A stretch of 64,000 nucleotides of DNA, taken from Adineta ricciae (Eukaryota; Rotifera; Eurotatoria; Adinetida; Adinetidae). The notes under the pieces are model-generated. The model was not told the origin of the DNA. It made no database searches and worked only from the letters and a program-made list of their open reading frames with translations. Both the position numbers and the translations under genes were made by a program. The stretch spans positions 81,824-145,823 of the forward strand of contig CAJNOJ010000197.1 in NCBI GenBank assembly GCA_905250025.1. Reading direction: 5' to 3'. Shown here piece after piece: positions 53,971 to 63,839 of this stretch (the first letter of the stretch is position 1; every line of letters begins with the position of its first letter).

Positions 53971-55503
53971 TTATACTGGTTCTGTGTACTCGGTGGATCT
54001 TTTCTTTAAAATTGTCAAATTAATAAAACCTTCATTTCGTTCTGCTGTAAATCTCTCTTCAATTGCTTGTTGAAATGAAATATTTAATTTAAATGATCCA
54101 GTCGGAATATCCGATTGATGAATAATCGGATTATTCATTGATGTATTCAAATCACGTCGTATATTTTCAATTGTAATCGAATTTCCTGAAATTCTTGGCT
54201 TTAAAACTCCTTTTTCAAATCCAGGTAGTTCAAGAACTAAAAGATATTTCGTCTCATCTTCATATAAATTATATCTCGGTTGCCAATATTCACTTTCATT
54301 ACGAATGAAATATCCAGCATCATCATATATAAGTTGTTCAGATAATTTTAATTCATATGGTCTTTGAGAAAGATCTTCATAATCTCGTCGATTACTAAGA
54401 ACGATAAATGGTTTCGAATTGTGTTGTACTAATTGTAAATTCGGTGTTTGTTCAGTTGAATTTTGAACAAATAATTTTGATAATTTATGATTTATGAAAG
54501 TAATCATGTCATTGATAAGATCCAAATTACGTTTATTATCCGTATTTTGGAGGAAATTCATGATGCCATCAATAGTTTGCATATTCCATAGTTTATCAGC
54601 TTCGGAACCTGATCTTCCTAAAATGTAATGTCGAATATCAGTTCCACCGAATTGTTTTGAAGTAAAATAGATAATATCTTTCATACATCCGTTGATGGAT
54701 AGTTGTGTTTTTTGTTGAACTGCACCGAAAATCCATTGAATTTCTTCGGAAATGATCTTATCAACATCAGGAATTTTTTCCACATCTAACAAATTGTGAA
54801 CGATTATAATAGTCTTCTTATGAGGCGAATTTCGATAGTATTTCAAGATTTGATTGATGTAAATCTGATCCGTTGTTCGTAGTCGATTGACAACAATGAT
54901 GATAAAAGTTGAGAGATGAAGAACAACTTCTCGTAAAAGCGCTTCTCGCGCTCTTTTATATTCGATCTCATCATTTCTTACTGGAGTGTCCGTTCCAGCA
55001 GTATCCAAAAATACAATATTTGTATAATTTTGACGTCCGGCGGTGATAGAAATGCCCTCCGTATGAACTAAAGTTCCCGTTGGAAGAGAAACATTGCAGA
55101 GTTGATTAAGGAGAAACGATTTTCCTCGGTTGTACGCACCGAGAACACTTACAACAACACCTTCTTTCTGTTCATTTATCACCGATGCACCATTTTCACC
55201 AGTACCTTTCGTCGTCGATTTGATGGATTTCGTATGTTGACCTAATAAGATTTCCCATCCATGAGTTCGTAAATCTAGTAGATTGTTTATTCGAACGACA
55301 ATGTCATATGGTGATGCTGTAGTTCGATATTTATTTGAGGCTGCGTCATTTTCATTTTCACCATAAAGTTCCAAACCAGAAAGAATAGCCGATAAGGTTT
55401 TGTTGCTGATTTCAGGAGTTTTTTCACTTACAGACAATGAATTTTCAGAGGAACGAGGGGTACCACTTTTAATGAAAAACCGACCGTGATTGCCTCTACT
55501 CAT
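53971..55503 (-). CDS. GTPase fused to an Hsp20/alpha-crystallin domain
   Basis: A single-exon 510-residue protein. The in-frame ATG at 55602 would add 33 residues, but a TATA box lies at 55541-55548, so I start at 55503. Residues 1-60 are polar and disordered. The G domain has VLGAYNRGKSFLLNQL (P-loop GAYNRGKS 122-129), FLDTAGTDTP (DTAG 167-170), VVNRLRTTDQ, and IIIVHNLLD (N237 to D240, in the place of NKxD). The RGKSFLLN form resembles guanylate-binding/atlastin-type and dynamin-like GTPases. Residues 407-501 read YWQPRYNLYEDETKYLLVLELPGFEKG and on to FINLTILKKR; this is the strand pattern of an Hsp20 domain, with PGF and IPTGSFKLNISF typical of small heat-shock proteins. I know of no common family with this pairing. 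It suggests a GTP-driven factor that binds misfolded or foreign protein. Confidence 0.85.
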   Translation of the reverse strand: MSRGNHGRFFIKSGTPRSSENSLSVSEKTPEISNKTLSAILSGLELYGENENDAASNKYRTTASPYDIVVRINNLLDLRTHGWEILLGQHTKSIKSTTKGTGENGASVINEQKEGVVVSVLGAYNRGKSFLLNQLCNVSLPTGTLVHTEGISITAGRQNYTNIVFLDTAGTDTPVRNDEIEYKRAREALLREVVLHLSTFIIIVVNRLRTTDQIYINQILKYYRNSPHKKTIIIVHNLLDVEKIPDVDKIISEEIQWIFGAVQQKTQLSINGCMKDIIYFTSKQFGGTDIRHYILGRSGSEADKLWNMQTIDGIMNFLQNTDNKRNLDLINDMITFINHKLSKLFVQNSTEQTPNLQLVQHNSKPFIVLSNRRDYEDLSQRPYELKLSEQLIYDDAGYFIRNESEYWQPRYNLYEDETKYLLVLELPGFEKGVLKPRISGNSITIENIRRDLNTSMNNPIIHQSDIPTGSFKLNISFQQAIEERFTAERNEGFINLTILKKRSTEYTEPV

Positions 55504-55776
55504 TTTGCTTCTGTATATTATAACCGAAGAAAGTAATATGCTTATATACACAGATTTGTTCTCAGCGTTATCTGTGTTTTTGTATAGATAACAGTCGGAC
55601 ATGACTTTTTAAGGTCTTCAAAGTAAAGTCACCAACTCATTCTAAAATTGGGTATTTTATCATTTACTTCTGCGCTCAGTATTTATGAATTTAGTTTCTT
55701 GGTTAACGAATAAGCGAGTTTATTGAAGAAAGAAAAAAACCAGTGTATTTCTATTTCTGAAATCAAATCGAAAGAT
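55504..55776. other. GTPase-Hsp20 promoter and copy B 3' flank
   Basis: Contains TATATAAG at 55541-55548 for the GTPase-Hsp20 gene and, from 55686, the duplicated block. Confidence 0.6.
55541..55548 (-). promoter_or_regulatory. TATA box of the GTPase-Hsp20 gene
   Basis: TATATAAG on the minus strand, 37 nt before the ATG at 55503. Supports that start over the in-frame ATG at 55602, which lies upstream of it. Confidence 0.55.
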
Positions 55777-56073
55777 TTATTTTCGACATCGTTTTCCTTC
55801 TTTACACGATGTACAAACACCACCAAAGAAACATTTGTTTCCAACAGTTGCACAAGGTAATCCCGAACATGAAGGTAAAATTGAACAATCACATTTATGA
55901 TTTGTACATATTCCACCATTTAAACATCGATTTCCATTGGTCAAACACGGAAGATTACATGTTGAAAGAAAACGTTTTTCACGATGATCCATCGACATTG
56001 ATTTCTCATCACATCGAATCATTGTTGAACAAAATATAAGAAAGACGAAGAAGAGGATGAGTTGTTTGATCAT
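55777..56073 (-). CDS. secreted 12-cysteine peptide precursor, copy B
   Basis: A 98-residue paralogue of the gene at 51883 with the same signal peptide, REKR processing site and twelve Cys. It differs by three bases in the CDS. Two change the protein (Leu2 to Ile; Thr26 to Met), both outside the predicted mature peptide. One is silent (a Gly codon before KRCRK). The mature peptides are therefore identical. Promoter and upstream flank are also conserved, so both copies are probably expressed together. The pair brackets the GTPase-Hsp20 gene on the same strand. Confidence 0.85.
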   Translation of the reverse strand: MIKQLILFFVFLIFCSTMIRCDEKSMSMDHREKRFLSTCNLPCLTNGNRCLNGGICTNHKCDCSILPSCSGLPCATVGNKCFFGGVCTSCKEGKRCRK

Positions 56074-56106
56074 TGTTTTGTTAATCGAAGCAAATTGGAG
56101 GTTGTG

Positions 56107-56114
56107 TATTTATA
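56107..56114 (-). promoter_or_regulatory. TATA box of cysteine-rich peptide copy B
   Basis: TATAAATA, 33 nt before the ATG at 56073, identical in sequence and spacing to copy A. Confidence 0.65.
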
Positions 56115-56265
56115 GTGTGTGATGGGATGATCGAAGTATCGATATATCATGAAGAAGATTCAACTGAATGGTTTTAGTCGGAAGAAAAATATCAGTAGAG
56201 AAAATGTGTCATGAATAAGATACGAAAGAGTACAGGTGAGTAAAATCATACATCGATGGATAATT

Positions 56266-56667
56266 CGTGACTTTGACTTGAGTTTCGCTGATGAGAATGT
56301 ACAGCTGAGAGAATTTTAGTAAATAGAAAAGTCTCATGTTCACATATTTTTGAAACCTACAAAGAGTATCGGATTTTAGTTGATATCACATATCCTTATA
56401 TTCGTCACACCACATATTGTTTTGCATTATTTATCACAAAGTTGTATTTCAAATAAAGATGGCGCTGTAAATAATGAATTTGGCAAATTGATATAAAAGA
56501 TCTTGGATAAAAGCGAATATGATCAGAAGATTTCCTAAAAAAAGACAATAAAGAAAAGCCTCAATTGATTGTTCCTCGTGAGCTACACCGAGTGAAAATT
56601 TTATTGGTTGCTCAACGTGACAAAGTATGACAAGTTGTTTTAAAAGCATATTAACAAAAAAATCCAT
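56266..56667. other. intergenic upstream of the F-box relic
   Basis: A 72-codon minus frame at 56449-56667 has a hydrophobic centre (LYCLFLGNLLIIFAFIQ) but no other support. Nothing else seen. Confidence 0.45.
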
Positions 56668-57874
56668 ATGGCATCACCAGCTAAAAGAAAATCTTTTGAA
56701 GATCTATCAAGTGAACTTTTTTATGAAATCTTTGATTATTTCGACGGTTGGTCATTATACAAAGCCTTCGCAAATTTGAATATTCGTTTTCAATTGTTCA
56801 TACCGATTTAAAATCAATGTTTCTCATCTGGAAAAGTCCGATACTGATGCATTCTGCAGAAAATGTCTCATTCCGAATCGTCGTCGAGTCAATTCATTTA
56901 CCTTATATTCCGAAAACAATTCTCGTGGTTCTTCTTCAGTCATTTATTTTACTTCCTCGTTTATTCTTCTCAGATCTTTTTCTTGTTAAAATCGTGTCAT
57001 ATCAACGAGGTACGAAAGAAAAGACAGCCGAAGTGTTTGATGTTGTTTATATAGTGAGTGCACTGTTCATGGATAGAATATCACGAGAATTTACCTTTGA
57101 AGAGCATTTTCTTCCAAAGAAGTCCACTTTTCCTTAAATTTACATATTCGAAAAAGTTGCACGATTTTTCACCTTAGAAAGGAAACGCCTACAAATACCA
57201 CGAATTTTATTTTTCTAGGGTCCAAGTATGACGAATATCTTAATCTTACCGAAATCTACTGTTCAATCCTGAAACTTCCCGTTTTCAAATCAATAAAAAT
57301 TTCTTCTTGGTTTCCTGAAACAATATTTCCTATTGCAATGAATTCAACAATTGAAGAGAGTTCTTATGAGAATTGTTTCAATGGACTATTCAAATAACTT
57401 TAACCCAAAATCAATACGAAGATTGTCAATTAAAATTTGTCGCAATTCCTTTTTCCATTTTCCTCGAATTTCTTTAATTATCCAAGATGATATTGATTTT
57501 CAAGGTATCATTTCACCATTGTCAAAACTTCCAATAACTCAACTGATACTTTTTATCGGTGATCAGTATGTTCAATTATTATCTGATATTCTCAAACATC
57601 TGCCAATGTTGATTGTATGAGAAATTCGACCTTTTTCTTTCAATGGAAGGATTTGTTCTTTCTCTCCAACGATCGAAATTGGTCAAACGAAAGTTACAAC
57701 AGTGAAAATCTGCAAAGTGTTCAGATTGAGTTTATCTTTAACTTAGAGAATAGTGGAATGGTTTTATTCTCTAGACTGACAAACGAACTGATGAGTCTTC
57801 TATTTTTATTGATTAACGAGTTTTTTAAACAAAGAATAAAAGATGAAATCCGAATTGAAGACAATGATCAGTAG
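56668..57874 (+). pseudogene. F-box protein pseudogene
   Basis: The ATG at 56668 opens an intact F-box (KSFEDLSSELFYEIFDYFDG, then ANLNIRFQLFI) that closely resembles the intact gene at 39389, but the frame stops after about 47 codons. Downstream, pieces in shifting frames keep the family pattern: CLIPNRRRVNSFTLYSE near 56860; NLTEIYCSILKLPVF near 57240; IIQDDIDFQGIISPLSKLPI near 57480; and ENLQSVQIEFIFNLEN near 57710. At least three frame changes and several stops separate them. It is a full-length but decayed copy. A truncated peptide carrying only the F-box could still be made. Confidence 0.8.
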
Positions 57875-58379
57875 CGAAAGTTTGGAGAGATGAACGAAAA
57901 ACAATCGTGTAAAATATTCATCATTGTTACTGATGACAATGTCGATTATAATTTATTTATATGAAGTTTTCTCGTACCATTGGTGAACTGACAATTCACA
58001 TTCATTGTCATTGGCTTCGATCACACATTTCATCGTCGGATATCGAAGTTATCTGTTAACAATTTGCGCAGAAAAAATATTCGTTATCTGATGAGAAATT
58101 CACAGTTCTTAGTCTTTTATTACGGACCATCAAATTTGGTGCATTACCATCCGAATAAAATGTATTCTAACTTCTGATACTAAATGATGACAAAGAAATA
58201 AATCAACACATGAAAAATGGACCAAAGATTATAATAAAATTCGAAGTGTTTTCGATGACAGAAGTTTTCTCTTATCAAAAATGTGTTTTAATATTAACTC
58301 TTATTTTAATAATCCCGCTCCGATAAGTATTTTCAAAACAAAAGATTCAACAGAAAATCTATTCGAAGTTTAAATGAAA
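57875..58379. other. spacer between two pseudogenes
   Basis: No frame of note. The 5' part of the ART-TPR relic may begin here but I cannot recognise it. Confidence 0.45.
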
Positions 58380-60320
58380 AAAATACAAGACTAACTGTTT
58401 ATTTAAGACAACAAATGAGTCAAATTGAGTTAGAAGAATAAAAACAAAATATTGATAATCTTATCTCAATGAACACATTTTTATCAACGACTTTAGAAGA
58501 ACCAATTGTGATGATCTATGCAGGTATAGGTGAAGGACGTTCTTTTGTTCAATCAGTTCTCTTCGAAATTGATTTAGTTAAACAATCATTGGGTGAGATG
58601 TGAATTGTTAAAATGAACTTCACATCTATTCAATGAACAATTGAAAAATTTGAATGATTGTTTGAAGGATGAAATGAAAAAAACAAACAAGTTTAGTAGA
58701 TTTAGCCAATCTTTTATTAACAATGGGAGACGTTGAGAAAGTTATTCAACTTTTCATTGAAGAAAATCTATGTGAAAAAAGTGATTTGTATGAAAAAGCA
58801 CTTGATTATCAAAGTTCATCTCAATCACCGAATTACTTATGGTTATCAAATGCTTATGAAAATATTGGATATGCTCGTGAAAAACTTGGTCAAACTCAAC
58901 TTGCTTTGAAATATTACGAAAAACAAAGATTACTCTTGCGAATAATTATTAAAAGTCATTGGAAAACAATGAAAAAGCTTTAAAAGAGCTTTGAAAATGG
59001 GGAAACCATCTCGTCGTATTTATCATCTTATTAAATTTTATCTTCATCTTTGAACACACATATTTTGCTTTGAAAGATTATGGAAATTCCATTGATTATT
59101 ATAAGAAAATGCTCGATACAAATCTGTTACAAATATCTAAGAAATTAAAAAAAATAATGGCACAACAATGCAAAAACTGTTTCGATTTGTATTTTTATCG
59201 GACAAATGAAAATATTTACTATCAAATGAAATAATACGATAAAGCTATTGGAAGTTTTCAATATGCGATAAGAACACAAGTGGCATCTGCAAAACAGAAA
59301 AAAGAAGATTTTATTTCATTTTATGAAATTTGGAAAATGTAGATTTCGATGATGTTTATGAATGCTGTAAAGTATATTTTTTATTAAAACTTCAACGGAA
59401 TTCTGAAGAGCCATTAACTGTTGCTGAGACATACTCTCAGTTGGCATCGTTATATGAGACAAACGACAATTATTTAATTGCAATTGAGTAATTAGAAAAG
59501 AGCAGACAAATTTATTTAATATCATCAAGTACTGATACAAAACCACTTGCGCAAAATATTCATTGAGTTAATATATGTATGTCGTGTAAATGACAATTAT
59601 TCAGAAGCTTTACGATATAGTCAAGAAGCATTGGATGTAAAATTAAGAGAAATTATTTTCGACATGTGTTCATTATCATTGATCTATAACGGAATGGGAT
59701 TGAGTGATTATGAACAAGATATTTTGATACTAAGTATCAAATACTTTATTAAGGCAATCGATTTGATGCCCGAAGATGCAACTAACATATTGTGTTTTTC
59801 GGTAATCTTGGTAGAGCATATGAAATACCTAAATTGTATGATCAAGCTCTCAAATATTATCAGAAAACTTTAATTATTAAAGAAAAACACATCGATGCAT
59901 CTTACAACTCTATATCGAAATCATATGCGAACCTTAGCAACGTTTATCTCTTAAAGTGAGACTATGAAATGACGTTGAAGAATTGTCAACAGGTAATTGA
60001 GAAAAATACATCAAAGCATTTATTTTCAGATCCACTGCTTCATTATGGTGCCCTTGCTGAAGTGTATTTTACAATGGGGAATTTCGAAGAAGCGGAACGT
60101 GTTTGTCTGCCGACATTAGGAAAAGAAAAATCTTTTCCGTTTAGAATTCGATCGAAATGTATCAGATTCATATTTGAAATGATGAATCATTAATCAATTT
60201 CGAAAAAGCAGTTTGCAGAATTCATCAATCCAAATCTACAAATTATGAAGTCAAGAGTGCTGTATATAGAAATATCAGAGATTTATACAAGAAAACCTGT
60301 AGTGACAAACGTGAACGTTA
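58380..60320 (+). pseudogene. ADP-ribosyltransferase-TPR pseudogene
   Basis: Starts with a bdelloid-type ART segment: LRQQMSQIELEE, a stop codon, then KQNIDNLISMNTFLSTTLEE and QSVLFEID; the STT/FLST step is the conserved Ser motif. The Arg of the usual YRGQ step is lost (YLRQ). TPR-like helices follow in changing frames: YEKALDYQ and YENIGYAREKLGQTQLALKY (58790-58920); YDKAIGSFQYAI (about 59240); NYSEALRYSQEALDVK (about 59600); YDQALKYYQKTL (about 59840); and HYGALAEVYFTMGNFEEAER (about 60040). Many stops and frameshifts make it non-functional. It resembles intact bdelloid proteins in which an ART precedes TPRs, and it is unlike the ART at 26.5 kb, whose C-terminus is Cys-rich. Confidence 0.8.
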
Positions 60321-60930
60321 AATTCAATTTAAATAGACCAATACTGGCAAAATGTATTTTCTAATAAAATAATCATGTAAGTCAATGAGTTTTCTGAAGA
60401 CAATGGAATAAAATACAACTAAAGTAGTGATTTATTTATTTATTAATAATTCAATTCTGAAATACTTCGTCAAGTGTTGTACTGTGTGCACGAAATTGAT
60501 GTTGATAGTTTGAATATGATTTTATTTCATAATAATAAAGGTGAAATATAAAAATACTTTCTCATTAATAAATTGAAAAGACTTTGAAAATCGTTTTCTT
60601 TTCGCATAATGATAAGAAAAAGAGAAATGGTCAGTTGATCGATTAGGTACGCGATATATTTTTCTCTGAACAGTTCCGATAGAAATCAAATACAACACAG
60701 AAGAAGAAGTCAGACAATCCATACAGAAGTTTCTATTTATAAAGATAAAAAGAAAGAAATCGAGACAACAAGCATCATCCACTTCGACTGCTCTTATATG
60801 ACTTATACGAGAATTTATTTCTCATGCGCAATTTCTTACCAATATACTTTATCTTCAAAGTTCAACAACGAGAGATCTCTTTTTTCATATAATGTCCCGT
60901 CAAAGATCAAAGTGCGTTCTCTTTTGATCT
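60321..60930. other. intergenic, no gene seen
   Basis: The 86-codon minus frame at 60522-60782 has no supporting feature. Confidence 0.55.
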
Positions 60931-61963
60931 TTAACTATCTGTCATTACTTGAATTTTCATTTCATTTGGATTGACTCGATTCTTTCCACATCGATTCGTA
61001 TAAGTCTCATAAAAAACATATTTTGCTTGACGACGAAATCGTTTCGACACACAAATATATGTAAAAAAACGAGTTCTAAACAAATCAACAGACGAATTCT
61101 ATTTACATTTCAGTCATCTTTACCTACTCCATTACTGATTGTGAATATAGCCAGAGTAACTGCATTGATTAAATTCAATTGTGCAAGAAGAATTGGATCG
61201 CGGTTTGTATTCAATGATGAAAATCCATTGGAAATGGCAAATGGGAGATAAGTGCAAATGTAAACACACACTTCTACAAGAACCATCACGGTCAGTTGTT
61301 TGTCCAATTCTCTTCGAACGACTGGGTTTGTTCGAGTTGCCAAACTTCGAGCATTTCGAAAGCCAACACAGCAAACATTGCAGAAACCAACGGAAAAAAA
61401 TTTCCATATGTGAAAAAATATCCATAAATATAATACTGAACAAAAATCTGATTGGTTGCAATGCACGTTGACGTATTGGACAATGCTAATTGATTGAAAT
61501 AAATAAAGAACAGTGATGCGTGAAGAGCCCAAATAATTGTAATAACCAATACGAGACGATGAGCGAGTTTGATATTCGACCATCGCTGCCATTGTGGCCG
61601 AGCGCTTGTCGCGAAGTATTGATCAATTACTGCTAAACACAATGTTGTTATTGCGCCCAAATAACACAAACCGATAATCGAAGTTCGAAGTTGACAATAA
61701 TACAATAAAGCAGGTGTCCAATTAATTGGAAATGCTGTTGAGATAATAATAAGGGATGTGCCGAATACCAGTCGAATAAAATTAAACACTGACATGGACA
61801 TCAGATAGAACGCGCAGGAACTTTGTCGAAAGGTTTTGAGACTGAGGAAAACAATAATACTGAATAATTCACTGATCGAACAGAGAATACAGATCGGAAT
61901 TGAAACATAGGTAGCGAATTGTGAACGGATATAAAAGAGCGAGGCAATGTATTCTGAACTCAT
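60931..61963 (-). pseudogene. rhodopsin-like GPCR, copy 1, with two 1-nt frameshifts
   Basis: From the ATG at 61963 an almost complete receptor is readable: TM1 (ICILCSISELFSIIVFLSL), TM2, TM3 (AVIDQYFATSAR in place of DRY), TM4 and TM5. At about 61345 the frame breaks: one T is missing before CGAAATGC, so TM5-TM6 (RNARSLATRTNPVVRRELD, then CVYICTYLPFAISNG) continue in another frame. A short intron may follow (donor GTAGGT at about 61135, acceptor TTTAG before 61075). In the last exon a run of 7 T carries one extra T before CVSKRFRRQ. Copy 2 (TTTTTCACA) and copy 3 (GCTTTTCGAAAT) show the unbroken state. Either a recent pseudogene or two sequencing errors in T-runs. Confidence 0.75.
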
Positions 61964-62568
61964 GACGAAGAAATGATGAGAATGAAGAGTGTAATACGTG
62001 TTATAGTATGAAAAGGAGCGCGTAGATTTTTTCTTGGTTTGAATAATTAAACGAAGGAAAGTCTTTGTCTTTTCTGAACACAGAGAACGAGTTATTAGAA
62101 AATAATCTCATATTTTTCTATGCTTATAATTAAATTATGTCATTTGGAAATGAGCTAAAAGTCATGTTTGAAGTGATATTATTTCAAGGGTTGTTCATCA
62201 TTTTCTATTGGTTGACAAACTATTCAAATAAAGAACAGAGAAAAGAAAGAGTCTTTCAAGAAAAAAAGCATCCAGGTTTGAAAAGAATTTCACTTGAGTT
62301 GTATTAGAATGTCTGGTTTAATAATGAATAGAACATTGAACTCGAAGCGAAATATTCGATTAATTAATAGATTTTTATTAAGGTCTCACAGTAGTTACTG
62401 ATCAGTCAAGTCGGAAGTCGTTTAAAAGCAACTTAGTGCCAAAAGACATTAAACGATGTGAAAGTAAAGAAAGAATGTGAACACTTTCCCTATGGATTCA
62501 ATAAATTATTAAATAAAACAAAGTATAAAAAAAAGTCGCTTTTTCCGAATCTAAAGAATCAAGTTCAT
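61964..62568. other. intergenic between GPCR copies
   Basis: No coding frame of note beyond flank shared with the tandem receptor unit. Confidence 0.5.
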
Positions 62569-63268
62569 TCAAATTTGATCATACAGAACGAGACTTTGTC
62601 CACATTGATTAGGAAAGTTCCGATACAAAACACGTTTCGACACACAGATGTATGTGAAAAACGAATTCTCAACAACAAAGGAAAACGATGAATTGTCTTC
62701 AATTCAACATCAGTTCACGTACTCCACTAGTTAAAGCAAATGAAGTTATCATTGCTGTATTAATCTAATTCAGTTGTGCGAGAAGGATTGGATTACGATT
62801 GGTATTCAACGAAGAAAATCCATTAGATATTACAAATGGTATAAACATCAGAATACAAACACCGATTTCGACAAGAACCTTGATTTAGAAAATTGAAATT
62901 TCCGTAAGCATGATATTGCAGAAAACCAACATTTGATGATGCACAAATAGTTGTACTCGAGAGAGACATTTGGTTGAAAAAGATGAACAATGGTGTTGTA
63001 TGAAGAAAGCAAAGAATTATTATGATTGCCATGAGACGATGCGATGAAATTTGATATTCGACCGTCGCTACCAACGAGGACGAGAATAAGTAGCGAAATA
63101 TTGATCAACCACTGCTAAGCATAAACTTGTTATTGTCCCTAAGCAACACAAACCAAAAATCGCAGCATGAATTCGACAGTTTAATATTATGAAAGGTATC
63201 CAATTGATTGAAAATGCTGTTAAGATAACAATGAGTGAAAGCACAAAGACCATGTACTGTGAACTCAT
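62569..63268 (-). pseudogene. rhodopsin-like GPCR, copy 2, internally deleted
   Basis: Paralogue of copy 1. It starts MSSQYMVF (copy 1: MSSEYIASLF) but lacks about 55 residues covering TM1-TM2, so it jumps straight to LTAFSINWIPFIILNCR and TM3 (AVVDQYFATYSRPRW). It then runs into a stop, continues in another frame with TM4 and ECL2 (LFIFFNQMSLSSTTIC), and is broken again before TM5. The last exon is recognisable (NSFFTYICVSKR, then degenerate) up to a stop at 62569. Non-functional. The surviving last exon shows what copy 1 looked like before its T-run insertion. Confidence 0.75.
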
Positions 63269-63839
63269 TATACTCTTGAAATAAATAATTAAATGCGATA
63301 AACAAGGCTTCTTCTGTGAACTAAATGTATGTGAATTAGAAACAAACGTTTTGTGTTTTTACCTCTGTAATCGGGTCTTGTTTATCAGAGTTTGATTGCA
63401 AATGACACATCAATTGAATAGTTTTATTGTTCTCTCTTATTGATCTTCAAAGTTTCGTAATTAATAATACCTGAAATAAGGGAAAATAATAATTTGTTTC
63501 GCGATTACGCAAAGGAATTTGTCTGAACGATAGTTTGCACTTCAATGAAGGATTCTTCTATGAAGCGAAAATAATGACAAAAGTATAGAGTATGATGACT
63601 AGTTCAATGAAATATAATTGATTCATTGAAATAAAACCTGTTAATTCTAAAGCCATTAAACACGTGATAAAACAGGTTCGGCACTTACACTTCTATAATT
63701 TCTTTAGTCTGTGATCATCAGGTGATTTTATAGATATATGACGTCTTCAGAAAAGATGGAGAGTAAACAGTGCACAGGCTTGTTTTAGAAAAAGTCAAAT
63801 AAATCTCACCCTGTGACTTGCTAACATCACGAGATTCGC
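63269..63839. other. intergenic between GPCR copies
   Basis: 5' flank of copy 2 and decayed sequence; no gene seen. Confidence 0.5.

Larger units (their letters stand above)
55686..56265. repeat. segmental duplication, copy B (580 bp)
   Basis: Same orientation as 51792-52370 and nearly identical along its whole length. The break points show no terminal repeats, so this looks like a plain duplication rather than a transposon. Confidence 0.95.

Noticed and set aside
55504-55602. 33-residue N-terminal extension of the GTPase-Hsp20 protein
   Set aside because: The TATA box lies inside this stretch, so the ATG at 55602 would be upstream of transcription start.
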